DNA of 9,351 nt from Roseburia sp. (GCA_019421345.1 JAHZFL010000036.1:1-9351); one strand, 5' to 3'; numbered from the stretch's first letter, positions 1 to 7,236 are shown. Made by a program: numbers and translations. The notes: generated by a model from the sequence alone, not told the origin.

Positions 1-25
1 GGTACTGCGGGATTTTTCCACGGTC

Positions 26-54
26 AGTGTAACAAATGTTTGACAAACCTACAA
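26..54 (-). promoter_or_regulatory. Weak candidate promoter reading out of the window
   Basis: On the minus strand, TTGTAG (49-54) and TACACT (26-31) are 17 bases apart, and TG precedes the -10 by one base (extended -10). It lies just downstream of the LysM gene and would drive a gene beyond the left edge. The -35 matches poorly. No terminator hairpin was recognised in bases 1-78, so read-through from the LysM gene is also possible. Confidence 0.25.
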
Positions 55-78
55 AGTTGTTTCTTCGGCACGGCTCTT

Positions 79-1464
79 TTAATTGGGAAGCGTCAATTTT
101 TGTCCGGCATAAATTTCATCCGCGTTTTCAATCCCGTTTGCCGCGCAAAGCTGGTCCATCATTGCAGTCGTCTGGTAAACCTTCCTGCAGATACCGACAA
201 GGCTGTCCCCCTTTTGCACGATATAGTAGCCTTGATTCAGATATGCCTGTGCCTCTGTCACAGGCGGGGCTGCTGTCTGCCCTTGTGTATCTCCGGTGTT
301 TTGCGGATTTTCTGCCGTATTCCCTGCCGGCGGAACCTCCGATAGATTTTGCGCAGGAGGCTGTGCTCCGTCTGCCGGCGGTGCCGGTTCTGCCGGAGGT
401 ACCGCAACCGGAGGTGTCTGTCCCTCTGCCGGAGCCGTTCCGTCTGTGGCTGCCGTCACGGTTTGGTCTGTAGGAGGATTTTGCACGACGGGTTCTTCCT
501 GCTTGTGCACATTCCCTGCCACCTCCTCAACCGCAACATCCGCCTCCTTTTCCTCCGTCTGTGTTTCCGCGGGCGGCGTCTGATGCATTTGTGCCAACGT
601 CGCCTCCATTGACCTCATTTTTTCTCCATTCAAATATGCCGTGATGCCAAGCGTACACACAACCGCCGCCAATACTGCCGTTGAAGCATAAGACGGCGTA
701 CGCTTTTGCTGCTTCTCTGCCAGATGATTACGGTACGCCCCCGTGCGCTGTCTAAGCGTTTCCTCAATTTTTTGCCTTCCGGATGCAAATTCCTTCGCTT
801 CGTTCTCCCCCCTCTGCGCACTGTCCAAATCCCCGCTTTCTTCTGCCGCTCTCCAGTCCCATCGCGTCTCCCTCTCCTCCTTAAGCTCCGGCACGACGCT
901 GTTTTCTTTCTTCCGGGCGGCATTCACACCCCTTTTATCATAGTAAACATAAAAGCCTTCCCTACGATATAAATGCCCGCTTCTGTTTCCGTAAAATGCC
1001 TCCTCGCGTTCCAGACTATCCATCAAAAATAAAATCTGATGTGCTCCGCCAAAATGGCTCTGATGCAACTGTTCGAGACGCAATGTCATATTCGGAAGCT
1101 GCCCCTTAATGTCCATCGCCCAGCCAACAATCACCATACTGTCGTATTCCTGCCGAAGCTGTCTGTATATGTAAGCCCATGTCTCGTCGTTCCAAATCGG
1201 CAGCTCTCCCTCAAAAGCGATCTCCTCCAGTAAAATAGCAGCCTCCACAAATACACAGTCCCGCCCACTGTAATTTTCAAATCTTCCAAGCAATACATAG
1301 GCGCTTTTTTCCTGTATATTGCTGTATGGATGCAGAAATTGATATACTGCGTTCTCCACATAAATTCGCTCTCCAATATCCGGTTTTCCCATCTGCTTGA
1401 TATCTTTAGGCAAACTGCGCCTTTCTGTCGTACCACTGTTTTCTTCTCGAATGATTTCTATCAT
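79..1464 (-). CDS. Membrane-anchored LysM protein with pseudo-JAB/MPN N-terminal domain
   Basis: Predicted 461-residue protein. I chose the ATG at 1464 over the in-frame one at 1530 because GGAGAGGAG/GAGG purines precede it and the conserved-looking sequence starts there. Residues about 33-175 resemble a bacterial JAB/MPN (Mov34) fold: a GW-turn (114-115), an LFLMDS strand (145-150) and a closing GFYVYYDK (170-177). The usual HSHP zinc motif after GW is replaced by AMDIKG, so metalloprotease activity is unlikely. A charged stretch follows, then a hydrophobic membrane segment at about 259-278, a Pro/Ala/Thr/Glu-rich linker at about 295-405, and a LysM domain at 412-459 (YYIVQKGDSL to YAGQKLTLP) with C426 and C440. 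LysM binds N-acetylglucosamine polymers, so I infer a cytoplasmic N-terminus and a wall-binding outer C-terminus. It is transcribed separately from the transketolase genes, past their terminator. Its only visible -35/-10 pair (TTGGAT-17-AAATAT) is weak. Function unknown. Confidence 0.85.
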   Translation of the reverse strand: MIEIIREENSGTTERRSLPKDIKQMGKPDIGERIYVENAVYQFLHPYSNIQEKSAYVLLGRFENYSGRDCVFVEAAILLEEIAFEGELPIWNDETWAYIYRQLRQEYDSMVIVGWAMDIKGQLPNMTLRLEQLHQSHFGGAHQILFLMDSLEREEAFYGNRSGHLYRREGFYVYYDKRGVNAARKKENSVVPELKEERETRWDWRAAEESGDLDSAQRGENEAKEFASGRQKIEETLRQRTGAYRNHLAEKQQKRTPSYASTAVLAAVVCTLGITAYLNGEKMRSMEATLAQMHQTPPAETQTEEKEADVAVEEVAGNVHKQEEPVVQNPPTDQTVTAATDGTAPAEGQTPPVAVPPAEPAPPADGAQPPAQNLSEVPPAGNTAENPQNTGDTQGQTAAPPVTEAQAYLNQGYYIVQKGDSLVGICRKVYQTTAMMDQLCAANGIENADEIYAGQKLTLPN

Positions 1465-1513
1465 GCCGCCTCGTTCTCCTCTCCTGATACCGCAAAGATA
1501 CGGATCTGCTTTT

Positions 1514-1532
1514 CTGTGCAATGTTAGCACAG
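1514..1532. repeat. Inverted repeat upstream of LysM gene
   Basis: CTGTGC and GCACAG are separated by seven bases (AATGTTA), 50-68 bases before the LysM start codon. The arms match perfectly but are short. It could be an operator or a leader hairpin for the LysM gene, or chance. Confidence 0.3.
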
Positions 1533-1579
1533 CTTATCCAAATATTTTGGTGTATTGTGGCAGAATCCAAAAAAATTTT

Positions 1580-1624
1580 TCGACAAAAAGGACATAGCAC
1601 GCAAACTGCATACTATGTCCCTTT
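1580..1624 (-). terminator. Rho-independent terminator of the pfkA-to-transketolase block
   Basis: On the minus strand, 19 bases after the transketolase C-subunit stop codon, a hairpin with an 18-bp stem (including about three G-T pairs) and a 3-base loop forms between 1607-1624 and 1586-1603. The core arms are GGACATAG and CTATGTCC. TTTTTG follows directly. This is the only strong terminator between pfkA and the LysM gene, so it marks the end of the long transcription unit. Confidence 0.88.
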
Positions 1625-1642
1625 CACAGTAGTTTTCTTAAT

Positions 1643-2608
1643 TTATGCTTCTTTTACAAAGCGCTTGACCGCCTCATAAATTCCCCGTGCGTCAAGTCCG
1701 TATTTTTCAATCAGCTCAAGCGCCGGTCCTGATTCGCCAAATCTATCGTTCATTCCAAGCTTTTGTACTCTTGTCGGCGCTTTTGCCGCCAGCACATCGC
1801 AGACTGCACTTCCAAGACCGCCGATCACGGAATGCTCCTCCACCGTTACAACTCTGCCTGTTTTTTGTGCGGATGCGATAATCAGTTCCTCATCCAACGG
1901 CTTGATCGTGTGAATGTTAATGATCTCTGCATCTATGCCGTCCGCCGCAAGCAGCTTTTCCGCCTCACGCGCCTCATTGACACAAAGCCCTGTCGCAATT
2001 ACGGAAACATCCCTGCCTTCTTTTAGGACAATTCCCTTGCCCAATGTAAACCGGTAAGACGATTCATCATTAAAGACCGGAACAGCCAGTCTTCCAAAGC
2101 GCAGATATACCGGACCGACATGCTCATATGCCGCCAAAACTGCTGCCCTTGCCTCCACGTCATCTGCCGGATTGATCACGACCATCCCCGGAATCACACG
2201 CATAAGCGCAATATCCTCCAGACACTGGTGAGTCGCCCCGTCCTCTCCGACGGAAATCCCCGCATGCGTCGCGCCGATCTTGACGTTTAAGTGCGGATAC
2301 CCGACTGAATTACGCACCTGCTCAAAGTTACGTCCCGCCGCAAACATCGCAAAGGAGCTGATAAACGGTACTTTACCACAGGTTGCAAGTCCCGCCGCGA
2401 TTCCTGTCATGTTCGCCTCTGCAATTCCAACGTCCCAATGACGCTCAGGAAATTCCTTCTGGAACATTACTGTTTTTGTCGCTCCTGCCAGATCGGCATC
2501 TAATACGATCACATCCTCATGTTTCCTGCCAAGCTCCACCAATGCCTTACCGTAGCTGTCTCTGGTTGCGATTTTTGGCGCAACCGCATTCCCCTTTATT
2601 TCTGACAT
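1643..2608 (-). CDS. Transketolase, C-terminal subunit
   Basis: 321-residue protein forming the C-terminal half of transketolase (EC 2.2.1.1), which moves two-carbon ketol units between pentose-phosphate and glycolytic sugar phosphates with thiamine diphosphate. Residues about 11-175 form the pyrimidine-binding domain. GIAEANM (61-67) holds E64, equivalent to the glutamate that activates the ThDP pyrimidine ring. The GATHAGISVGEDGATHQ region (112-128) and LRFGR (169-173) are typical active-site and phosphate-contact segments. The rest, to about 310, is the transketolase C domain. Full-length transketolases run to about 660 residues; here the two halves are separate genes, as in many clostridia and archaea. 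The ATG lies inside the N-subunit gene (13-base overlap), which implies translational coupling and 1:1 synthesis. AGG nine bases upstream is only a weak ribosome site, in keeping with coupling. The sequence fits transketolase better than 1-deoxyxylulose-5-phosphate synthase. Confidence 0.95.
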   Translation of the reverse strand: MSEIKGNAVAPKIATRDSYGKALVELGRKHEDVIVLDADLAGATKTVMFQKEFPERHWDVGIAEANMTGIAAGLATCGKVPFISSFAMFAAGRNFEQVRNSVGYPHLNVKIGATHAGISVGEDGATHQCLEDIALMRVIPGMVVINPADDVEARAAVLAAYEHVGPVYLRFGRLAVPVFNDESSYRFTLGKGIVLKEGRDVSVIATGLCVNEAREAEKLLAADGIDAEIINIHTIKPLDEELIIASAQKTGRVVTVEEHSVIGGLGSAVCDVLAAKAPTRVQKLGMNDRFGESGPALELIEKYGLDARGIYEAVKRFVKEA

Positions 2609-3432
2609 AACGCTGCACCTGCCCTTTCTAATTCTTCCATCGCAATCGCATACTCGGCGTCATTCGGCGCCTTTCCATGCCAGTCGACCGCATTCTCCAT
2701 ATAGGAAACGCCTTTTCCCTTTAATGTCTTTGCGATAATAGCAGTTGGTCTGCCTTTTGTCTGTCTCGCCTCACAAAATGCGCCGCGGATCTGGTCAAAA
2801 TCATTTCCATCAATATTAATTACATGGAAATTAAACGCCTCAAACTTCCGATCGATCGGATACGGGGAGCATACCTCGTCCACCGCGCCGTCAATCTGCA
2901 GATTATTATTATCTACGATCACCACCAGATTATCAAGCTTACGGAAGCCTGCCCACATCGCAGCCTCCCAGATCTGCCCCTCCTGGATCTCTCCGTCTCC
3001 GCAAAGCGCATAGACGCGGTAATCTTTTTTATCAAGCTTGCCCGCCGCCGCCATACCGACTGCCGCAGAAAGCCCCTGCCCCAAAGATCCGCTCGACATA
3101 TCAACGCCCGGAATATGCTTCATATCGGGATGTCCCTGCAAATAGGAGCCAGTGTGCCGGAACGTCACAAGATCCTCCTTCGGAAAAAATCCGCGCTCCG
3201 CAAGCGCCGCATACAGTCCCGGAGCAGTATGCCCTTTTGACAGCACAAAACGGTCGCGGTCTGCCAGCCTTGGATTTACCGGATCGATATGCAGTTCCTC
3301 AAAATACAAATAAGTAAAAATATCTGCGGCGGAGAGTGAACCGCCAGGATGTCCTGCCTTCGCGCTATGAACCGCAGTTATGATACTCTTGCGAATTTCA
3401 TTTGCTGTTTTTTGGAGTTCCAGATTCGTCAT
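2596..3432 (-). CDS. Transketolase, N-terminal subunit
   Basis: 278-residue ThDP-binding half of transketolase. Visible motifs: AGHPGGSL (26-33) and SKGHTAPGLYA (66-76) with active-site histidines, GHPD (100-103), and the ThDP/magnesium motif starting GDGEIQEG (145-152) and ending in NNN (175-177). The length matches stand-alone N-subunits, and the domain ends before the pyrimidine domain, which the overlapping downstream gene supplies. Start: ATG at 3432 with AGAAAGGA about eight bases upstream. It follows recR by 74 bases. I saw no convincing promoter in that gap, only a hairpin (3470-3490), so it is probably co-transcribed with recR. Enzyme assignment is firm from motifs; the exact sugar substrates cannot be read from sequence. 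Confidence 0.95.
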   Translation of the reverse strand: MTNLELQKTANEIRKSIITAVHSAKAGHPGGSLSAADIFTYLYFEELHIDPVNPRLADRDRFVLSKGHTAPGLYAALAERGFFPKEDLVTFRHTGSYLQGHPDMKHIPGVDMSSGSLGQGLSAAVGMAAAGKLDKKDYRVYALCGDGEIQEGQIWEAAMWAGFRKLDNLVVIVDNNNLQIDGAVDEVCSPYPIDRKFEAFNFHVINIDGNDFDQIRGAFCEARQTKGRPTAIIAKTLKGKGVSYMENAVDWHGKAPNDAEYAIAMEELERAGAALCQK

Positions 3433-3469
3433 ATTTTATTCCTTTCTCTGCTGTATCCAGCCTTTTCCC

Positions 3470-3490
3470 TTGCGATCGCGTTTATCGCAA
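3470..3490. repeat. Inverted repeat between recR and transketolase genes
   Basis: TTGCGAT and ATCGCAA are perfect 7-base arms around a 7-base loop (CGCGTTT). No T-run follows on either strand, so it is not a standard terminator. It could be an RNA stability or processing hairpin within the transcript, or a protein-binding dyad. Confidence 0.45.
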
Positions 3491-3506
3491 AGCCGCTCCG
3501 TCTTTT

Positions 3507-4103
3507 CTATAATTCTGTCCTGCCTTCTAAGGCACGTAGAAGTGTGACCTCATCAATATATTCCAAATCGCCGCCCACCGGCACGCCGCTGGCAATCCTT
3601 GTTACCTTGATCCCTGTCGGCTTGATCAGCTTACTGATATACATCGCCGTCGTCTCTCCCTCAAGACTTGAGTTCGTCGCAATGATCACCTCGTCAACCT
3701 CCTGCTGAAGCCGCTGCATCAGCTCCTTGAGACGAATGTCTCCCGGACCGATCCCAAGCATCGGGGAGATCGCGCCGTGGAGCACATGGTAAACGCCGTC
3801 ATATTTCTGTGTCTTTTCATATGCCGCAAGGTCTCTTGTATTTTCCACGACCATGATAACCTTGTGATTGCGCGCTCCGTCCCGGCAAATCGGACAGAGC
3901 TCCTCATCCGTCAGGGTAAAACACTCCTTGCAGTAACGCACATTCTCTTTTGCGTCTATGATCGCCGACGCAAGGCCCTTTACCTGCTCCTGCGGCATAT
4001 TCAGGATATGAAATGCCAAACGCTGTGCAGATTTGCTTCCAATTCCCGGAAGTGTCGACAGCTCCTGTATCAATCTGCTGATCTGTCTGCTGTAGTAATC
4101 CAT
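3507..4103 (-). CDS. recR: Recombination mediator protein RecR
   Basis: 198 residues, the usual RecR length. RecR acts with RecO (and RecF) to load RecA on single-stranded DNA at gaps and stalled forks. Visible parts: a helix-hairpin-helix with LPGIGSKSAQR (18-28); a four-cysteine zinc site at C58, C61, C70 and C73; a Toprim domain at about 81-175 (VIMVVENTRD at its start, ATNSSLEGE at 142-150); and a C-terminal VPVGGDLEYIDEVTL segment typical of the family. The start at 4103 has a strong GGAGGAGG site six to nine bases upstream. That site lies in the 13-base gap after the ybaB stop codon, so the two genes are tightly linked. The dnaX-ybaB-recR order is widely conserved. Confidence 0.98.
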   Translation of the reverse strand: MDYYSRQISRLIQELSTLPGIGSKSAQRLAFHILNMPQEQVKGLASAIIDAKENVRYCKECFTLTDEELCPICRDGARNHKVIMVVENTRDLAAYEKTQKYDGVYHVLHGAISPMLGIGPGDIRLKELMQRLQQEVDEVIIATNSSLEGETTAMYISKLIKPTGIKVTRIASGVPVGGDLEYIDEVTLLRALEGRTEL

Positions 4104-4116
4104 ACGCCTCCTCCGC

Positions 4117-4467
4117 TTAGAACGGAAGCCCTCCTAAACCGCCCATTCCGCCGGTAATCTTAGACATTGAATTTGCAGAAAATTCATCCAGCTCACGATA
4201 TGCCTCATTGGCGGCTGCCATGATCAGATCCTCCAGCATCTCTACGTCGTCCGGGTCTACAACCTCTGGTGAAATTTTGACTTTTACTATCTCATGCTTG
4301 CCGGATACTGTAATCTCTACCGCGCCGCCTCCGGCTGCGGCAGTTACCTCCTTCTCCTCAAGCTCCTTTTGCGCTTCTTCCATCTGGCGCTGCATTTTCT
4401 GCGCCTGCTTCATAAGATTATTCATATTTCCCGGCATACCGCCCGGAAAACCGCCTCTTTTTGCCAT
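4117..4467 (-). CDS. ybaB: YbaB/EbfC family nucleoid-associated protein
   Basis: 116-residue small DNA-binding protein of the YbaB/EbfC family, which forms dimers that coat DNA non-specifically or with weak preference. A Gly/Met-rich N-terminus (FPGGMPGNMNNLMKQ) leads into a long helix (about 15-40, KQAQKMQRQMEEAQKELEE). Next come the family beta strands (GGGAVEITVSGKHEIVKVKI, about 46-65), the conserved SPEVVDPDDVEMLEDLI helix start (66-82), and a Gly-rich tail ending GGLGGLPF. The start at 4467 has AGGAGG nine bases upstream. It lies between dnaX and recR, its classic place, and has its own good promoter candidate in the 75-base gap after dnaX, so it and recR may be expressed apart from dnaX. 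Confidence 0.97.
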   Translation of the reverse strand: MAKRGGFPGGMPGNMNNLMKQAQKMQRQMEEAQKELEEKEVTAAAGGGAVEITVSGKHEIVKVKISPEVVDPDDVEMLEDLIMAAANEAYRELDEFSANSMSKITGGMGGLGGLPF

Positions 4468-4506
4468 CGCTTCCTTCCTCCTAAAACTCTGCTGTCGTAC
4501 CTGTCG

Positions 4507-4535
4507 ATTGTAACGGATATTTTGCGTTCCGTCAA
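4507..4535 (-). promoter_or_regulatory. Candidate internal sigma-A promoter for ybaB-recR
   Basis: In the dnaX-ybaB gap the minus strand shows TTGACG (4530-4535) and TACAAT (4507-4512) with exactly 17 bases between them, five of six consensus matches in each box. The predicted start lies near 4500, giving a leader of about 33 bases to the ybaB ATG. Confidence 0.65.
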
Positions 4536-4542
4536 TCCCACA

Positions 4543-6117
4543 TCAGAAGTCCTCCTCCTCAATTTCAAATTGGATCAAAGCCCCAAGATCAGGATAAATC
4601 TCACTGCCCGGCTGCCCGCTCTCATTTAATTGGAATTGAATCTCCATTTCTTTTCCAATGCGCTCCGCTACCGCTTCTTTTAATTCTGCCTGACACCCCG
4701 AACGGTTTGACTCAAGATAAGTATATGCGTTGGGATCGTCAAATACCAACAGAAGCGATCCGTTTGTGCCAAGCGAGCGGACTGCTTTCTTTAAATAGGT
4801 TCTTGTCGCTCCGCTAAGCTGCGAAATAATACCGCTCCAACCTGCGATCACCTGCCTGACGTCCTCCGGTACCGCTTTGGGAAGCTCTGCCTTCACCGCC
4901 GGCTGCCCGGCGCCCGACGCTTTGCTCCCTATGTCTGCCGCGTTCTGCGCTGTCACGACCACACCGCTTTCAAGCTTTTTTTCCAGGCTGTTTATCCGGT
5001 CGACCAGCGAAGCGTAGTCCTTTTCCATTTCCGGTCTGCACAATTTTATGACTGCAATTTCTATTAAGATTCGTTTCTGCGCCGCATATTTTATCTGGCT
5101 GCCGAGCTCTGAAAAGATACGGATATAACGCATGAGTGTTCCAGCATCGATCAACTGTGCCTCCTCTTTTAAAAGTGCCAGATTTTCCGCCGAAATATCA
5201 AGCGCCTCCTCCATATCGTCCGCGCTCTGCACCAGCATGAGATTTCGCAGATACCATGTAAAATCTGTGACAAACTGCCCCAGCTCTCTGCCCTCGATCA
5301 CAATTTCTTCAAGCATTTTAATCGCCTGTGTGACATTTTTTTCAAGAATCTGTCGGAGCATCCGGCTAAACACCTCCGTGTCGATCGCCCCAAGGGCTTT
5401 TAGCACTTTATCGTAGGTAAGCTTTTGTCCCAGATAAAACGCAATGCACTGATCCATCAGACTGAGCGCGTCGCGCATAGAACCGTCTCCCGCCTTTGCA
5501 ATATAGCGTACCGCCTTTTCCTCCGCCTCAATCTTCTCCTCTCCAAGCAGCTCCTGCAGACGATCGGAAATCGTGTCAATGGAGATGCGCCGGAAATCAT
5601 ATCTCTGACATCTCGATAAAATCGTGATCGGTATTTTATGCGCCTCCGTAGTCGCCAAAATAAAAATAACGTAGGACGGAGGCTCCTCAAGCGTTTTCAG
5701 TAAGGCGTTGAATGCTCCGATTGAAAGCATATGTACCTCGTCAATGATATAAACCTTGTATCTCCCCTCAGTCGGACGGTACTCTACCTCCTCACGGATC
5801 TGCCGGATATTATCGACTCCGTTGTTGGATGCAGCATCAATTTCTATGACATTCATGGAGTTTCCCGCCGCGATTGCCTGACAGGCTGCACACTCCCCGC
5901 AGGGACTGCCGTCCACGGGGCGTTCGCAGTTGACCGCTTTTGCAAAAATCTTTGCGATCGTCGTCTTTCCCGTTCCTCTTGTTCCGCAAAAGAGGTAAGC
6001 ATGTCCGATGCGCTCTGCCTTTATCTGGTTCTTCAATGTTGTAACAATATGCTCCTGCCCTTTTACATCCGAAAACTCCTGTGGACGGAACTTCCTGTAT
6101 AATGCCGTATATGACAT
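4543..6117 (-). CDS. dnaX: DNA polymerase III subunit gamma/tau (clamp loader ATPase)
   Basis: 524-residue DnaX, the ATPase of the clamp loader that puts the sliding clamp on DNA. The start at 6117 (MSYTALYRKFRP, the classic DnaX N-terminus) was chosen over the in-frame ATG at 6171: AGAGGAAAG precedes it at good spacing, and the longer form would run back into pfkA. AAA+ features: Walker A GTRGTGKT (45-52), a zinc module with C64, C73, C76 and C79, Walker B/DEVH (126-129), sensor 1 around ILATTEAH (153-160), and the SRC arginine-finger motif (168-170). The lid and collar domains follow to about 360, then a variable hinge and a C-terminal tau-type domain (about 410-524). Codons 379-381 (GAA AAA AAG) contain the slippery heptamer A AAA AAG, and a -1 slip would end at a UGA after one alanine, giving a 382-residue gamma-like product. 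It follows pfkA by 31 bases and is probably co-transcribed. Confidence 0.97.
   Translation of the reverse strand: MSYTALYRKFRPQEFSDVKGQEHIVTTLKNQIKAERIGHAYLFCGTRGTGKTTIAKIFAKAVNCERPVDGSPCGECAACQAIAAGNSMNVIEIDAASNNGVDNIRQIREEVEYRPTEGRYKVYIIDEVHMLSIGAFNALLKTLEEPPSYVIFILATTEAHKIPITILSRCQRYDFRRISIDTISDRLQELLGEEKIEAEEKAVRYIAKAGDGSMRDALSLMDQCIAFYLGQKLTYDKVLKALGAIDTEVFSRMLRQILEKNVTQAIKMLEEIVIEGRELGQFVTDFTWYLRNLMLVQSADDMEEALDISAENLALLKEEAQLIDAGTLMRYIRIFSELGSQIKYAAQKRILIEIAVIKLCRPEMEKDYASLVDRINSLEKKLESGVVVTAQNAADIGSKASGAGQPAVKAELPKAVPEDVRQVIAGWSGIISQLSGATRTYLKKAVRSLGTNGSLLLVFDDPNAYTYLESNRSGCQAELKEAVAERIGKEMEIQFQLNESGQPGSEIYPDLGALIQFEIEEEDF
4970..4983 (-). other. Candidate programmed -1 frameshift site in dnaX
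   Basis: The minus strand reads GAA AAA AAG CTT GAA in frame. A AAA AAG (4981 down to 4975) is the same slippery heptamer used in E. coli dnaX. After a -1 slip the next codons are GCT and then TGA (4972-4970), so the product would end one residue after the slip, as E. coli gamma does. The site is just past the third domain of DnaX, where gamma forms end. A run of seven A also allows slippage by RNA polymerase. I saw no strong Shine-Dalgarno-like element within 15 bases upstream and no strong hairpin immediately downstream; the clear CGCCGG/CCGGCG hairpin is about 60 bases away. Confidence 0.5.
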
Positions 6118-6148
6118 GCTTCTTTCCTCTCTATTTCCCGCAGCCGCC

Positions 6149-7222
6149 TTAATCGCCGAAGCTGATTCCAATGCGCTTTGCTTCCTTGATCATCTGGCTG
6201 TCGGGGTCTACCATTTTAAGCTTTCCCGCTACCTCTCCCAGCGGTATTCGTTTTGTCTTTCCGTTGACCATTCCAATCATATAGCCGTAGTCCTCATCCA
6301 TAATTGCCTTCGCAGCCGCCGAACCAAGTCTCGTGCAGAGCACTCTGTCATACGGACAAGGGCTGCCGCCTCGCTGTGTATGTCCGGGCACTGTTACGCG
6401 AACCTCAACGCCCGTCTGCTCGGAAAGCTTTGCCGCAATCTCATAGGAGACAGAGGGATACTTGCGCTTCGCCACCTTTTCTTTATATTCCTTCTTGGAA
6501 AGCGCCGCGTCCTCTTTGGAGATCGCGCCCTCCGCAACCGCGAGTATCGTAAATCCTTTTCCCGCCTGCGTGCGCTTGTCGATCGCTTCGGCTACCTTTT
6601 TAATGTCATAAGGAATCTCAGGCAGCAAAATAATATCAGCGCCTCCCGCAATTCCTGCATATAATGTCAGCCAGCCAACCTTATGCCCCATAACCTCTAC
6701 GATAAACACACGGTTGTGAGAAGCTGCCGTCGTATGAATACAGTCGATGGCATCCGTGGCGATATTGATCGCGCTTTGAAAACCAAATGTGACATCTGTT
6801 CCGTAAATATCATTATCAATCGTTTTGGGAAGATGAATGATGTTAAGCCCCTCCTCCCTCAAAAGATTTGCCGTCTTTTGTGTTCCGTTGCCTCCGAGGA
6901 TCACAAGACAGTCAAGCTTTAGCTTGTAATAGGTCTGCTTCATCGCCTCCACCTTATCCAGCCCCTTCTCGTCCGGCATGCGCATCTGTTTAAACGGCTG
7001 TCTCGACGAGCCTAAGATCGTGCCGCCCTTTGTGAGAATGCCCGAAAAATCTGCCGACGTCAACAGCCTGTAATCGCTGTAGATCAATCCCTTATAGCCG
7101 TTTAAAAACCCGTAGACCTCCAGCTCGTCTACATTTTTGCTCAATCCCTTTACCACACCGCGCATCGCTGCATTTAATGCCTGACAATCTCCGCCGCTTG
7201 TCAATAATCCGATTCGTTTCAT
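6149..7222 (-). CDS. pfkA: 6-phosphofructokinase (group III-like, Lys124-type)
   Basis: 357-residue phosphofructokinase, which phosphorylates fructose 6-phosphate to fructose 1,6-bisphosphate. The second ATG (7222) is the likely start: AGGAGG lies eight bases before it but only two bases before the ATG at 7228. Motifs: TSGGDCQALNAAMRG (8-22), GGNGT (110-114), PKTIDNDIYGTD (132-143) with catalytic D136, EVMGHKVGW (176-184), and PGHTQRGGSP (279-288). In E. coli numbering (offset 9), position 104 is Gly, as in ATP-using enzymes. Position 124 is Lys, as in PPi-using and group III enzymes, and position 103, normally the magnesium-binding Asp, is Asn. ATP use is the more likely reading but is not certain. 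It is longer than the 320-residue E. coli PfkA, as group III members are. It heads the block that continues to dnaX 31 bases on, with a good promoter at 7260-7288. Confidence 0.95.
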   Translation of the reverse strand: MKRIGLLTSGGDCQALNAAMRGVVKGLSKNVDELEVYGFLNGYKGLIYSDYRLLTSADFSGILTKGGTILGSSRQPFKQMRMPDEKGLDKVEAMKQTYYKLKLDCLVILGGNGTQKTANLLREEGLNIIHLPKTIDNDIYGTDVTFGFQSAINIATDAIDCIHTTAASHNRVFIVEVMGHKVGWLTLYAGIAGGADIILLPEIPYDIKKVAEAIDKRTQAGKGFTILAVAEGAISKEDAALSKKEYKEKVAKRKYPSVSYEIAAKLSEQTGVEVRVTVPGHTQRGGSPCPYDRVLCTRLGSAAAKAIMDEDYGYMIGMVNGKTKRIPLGEVAGKLKMVDPDSQMIKEAKRIGISFGD

Positions 7223-7230
7223 CTGCATTT

Positions 7231-7236
7231 CCTCCT
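7231..7236 (-). promoter_or_regulatory. Ribosome binding site that sets the pfkA start
   Basis: A perfect AGGAGG on the minus strand sits eight bases before the ATG at 7222, but only two before the upstream ATG at 7228, which is too close for initiation. It therefore favours the start two codons further in. Confidence 0.85.

Noticed and set aside
296..612. Plus-strand frames rich in Gly, Ala, Cys and Arg opposite the LysM gene
   Set aside because: They are antisense shadows of the Pro/Ala-rich linker; composition alone explains them.
1465..1530. Upstream in-frame extension of the LysM protein (ATG at 1530)
   Set aside because: The extra 22 residues (starting MLTLHRKADPY) lie over a dyad and likely leader, and the ATG at 1464 has the purine-rich ribosome site.
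6118..6171. Longer DnaX start at 6171
   Set aside because: It would overlap the pfkA end by 23 bases and adds residues not found before the conserved MSYTALYRKFRP start; AGAGGAAAG precedes 6117.
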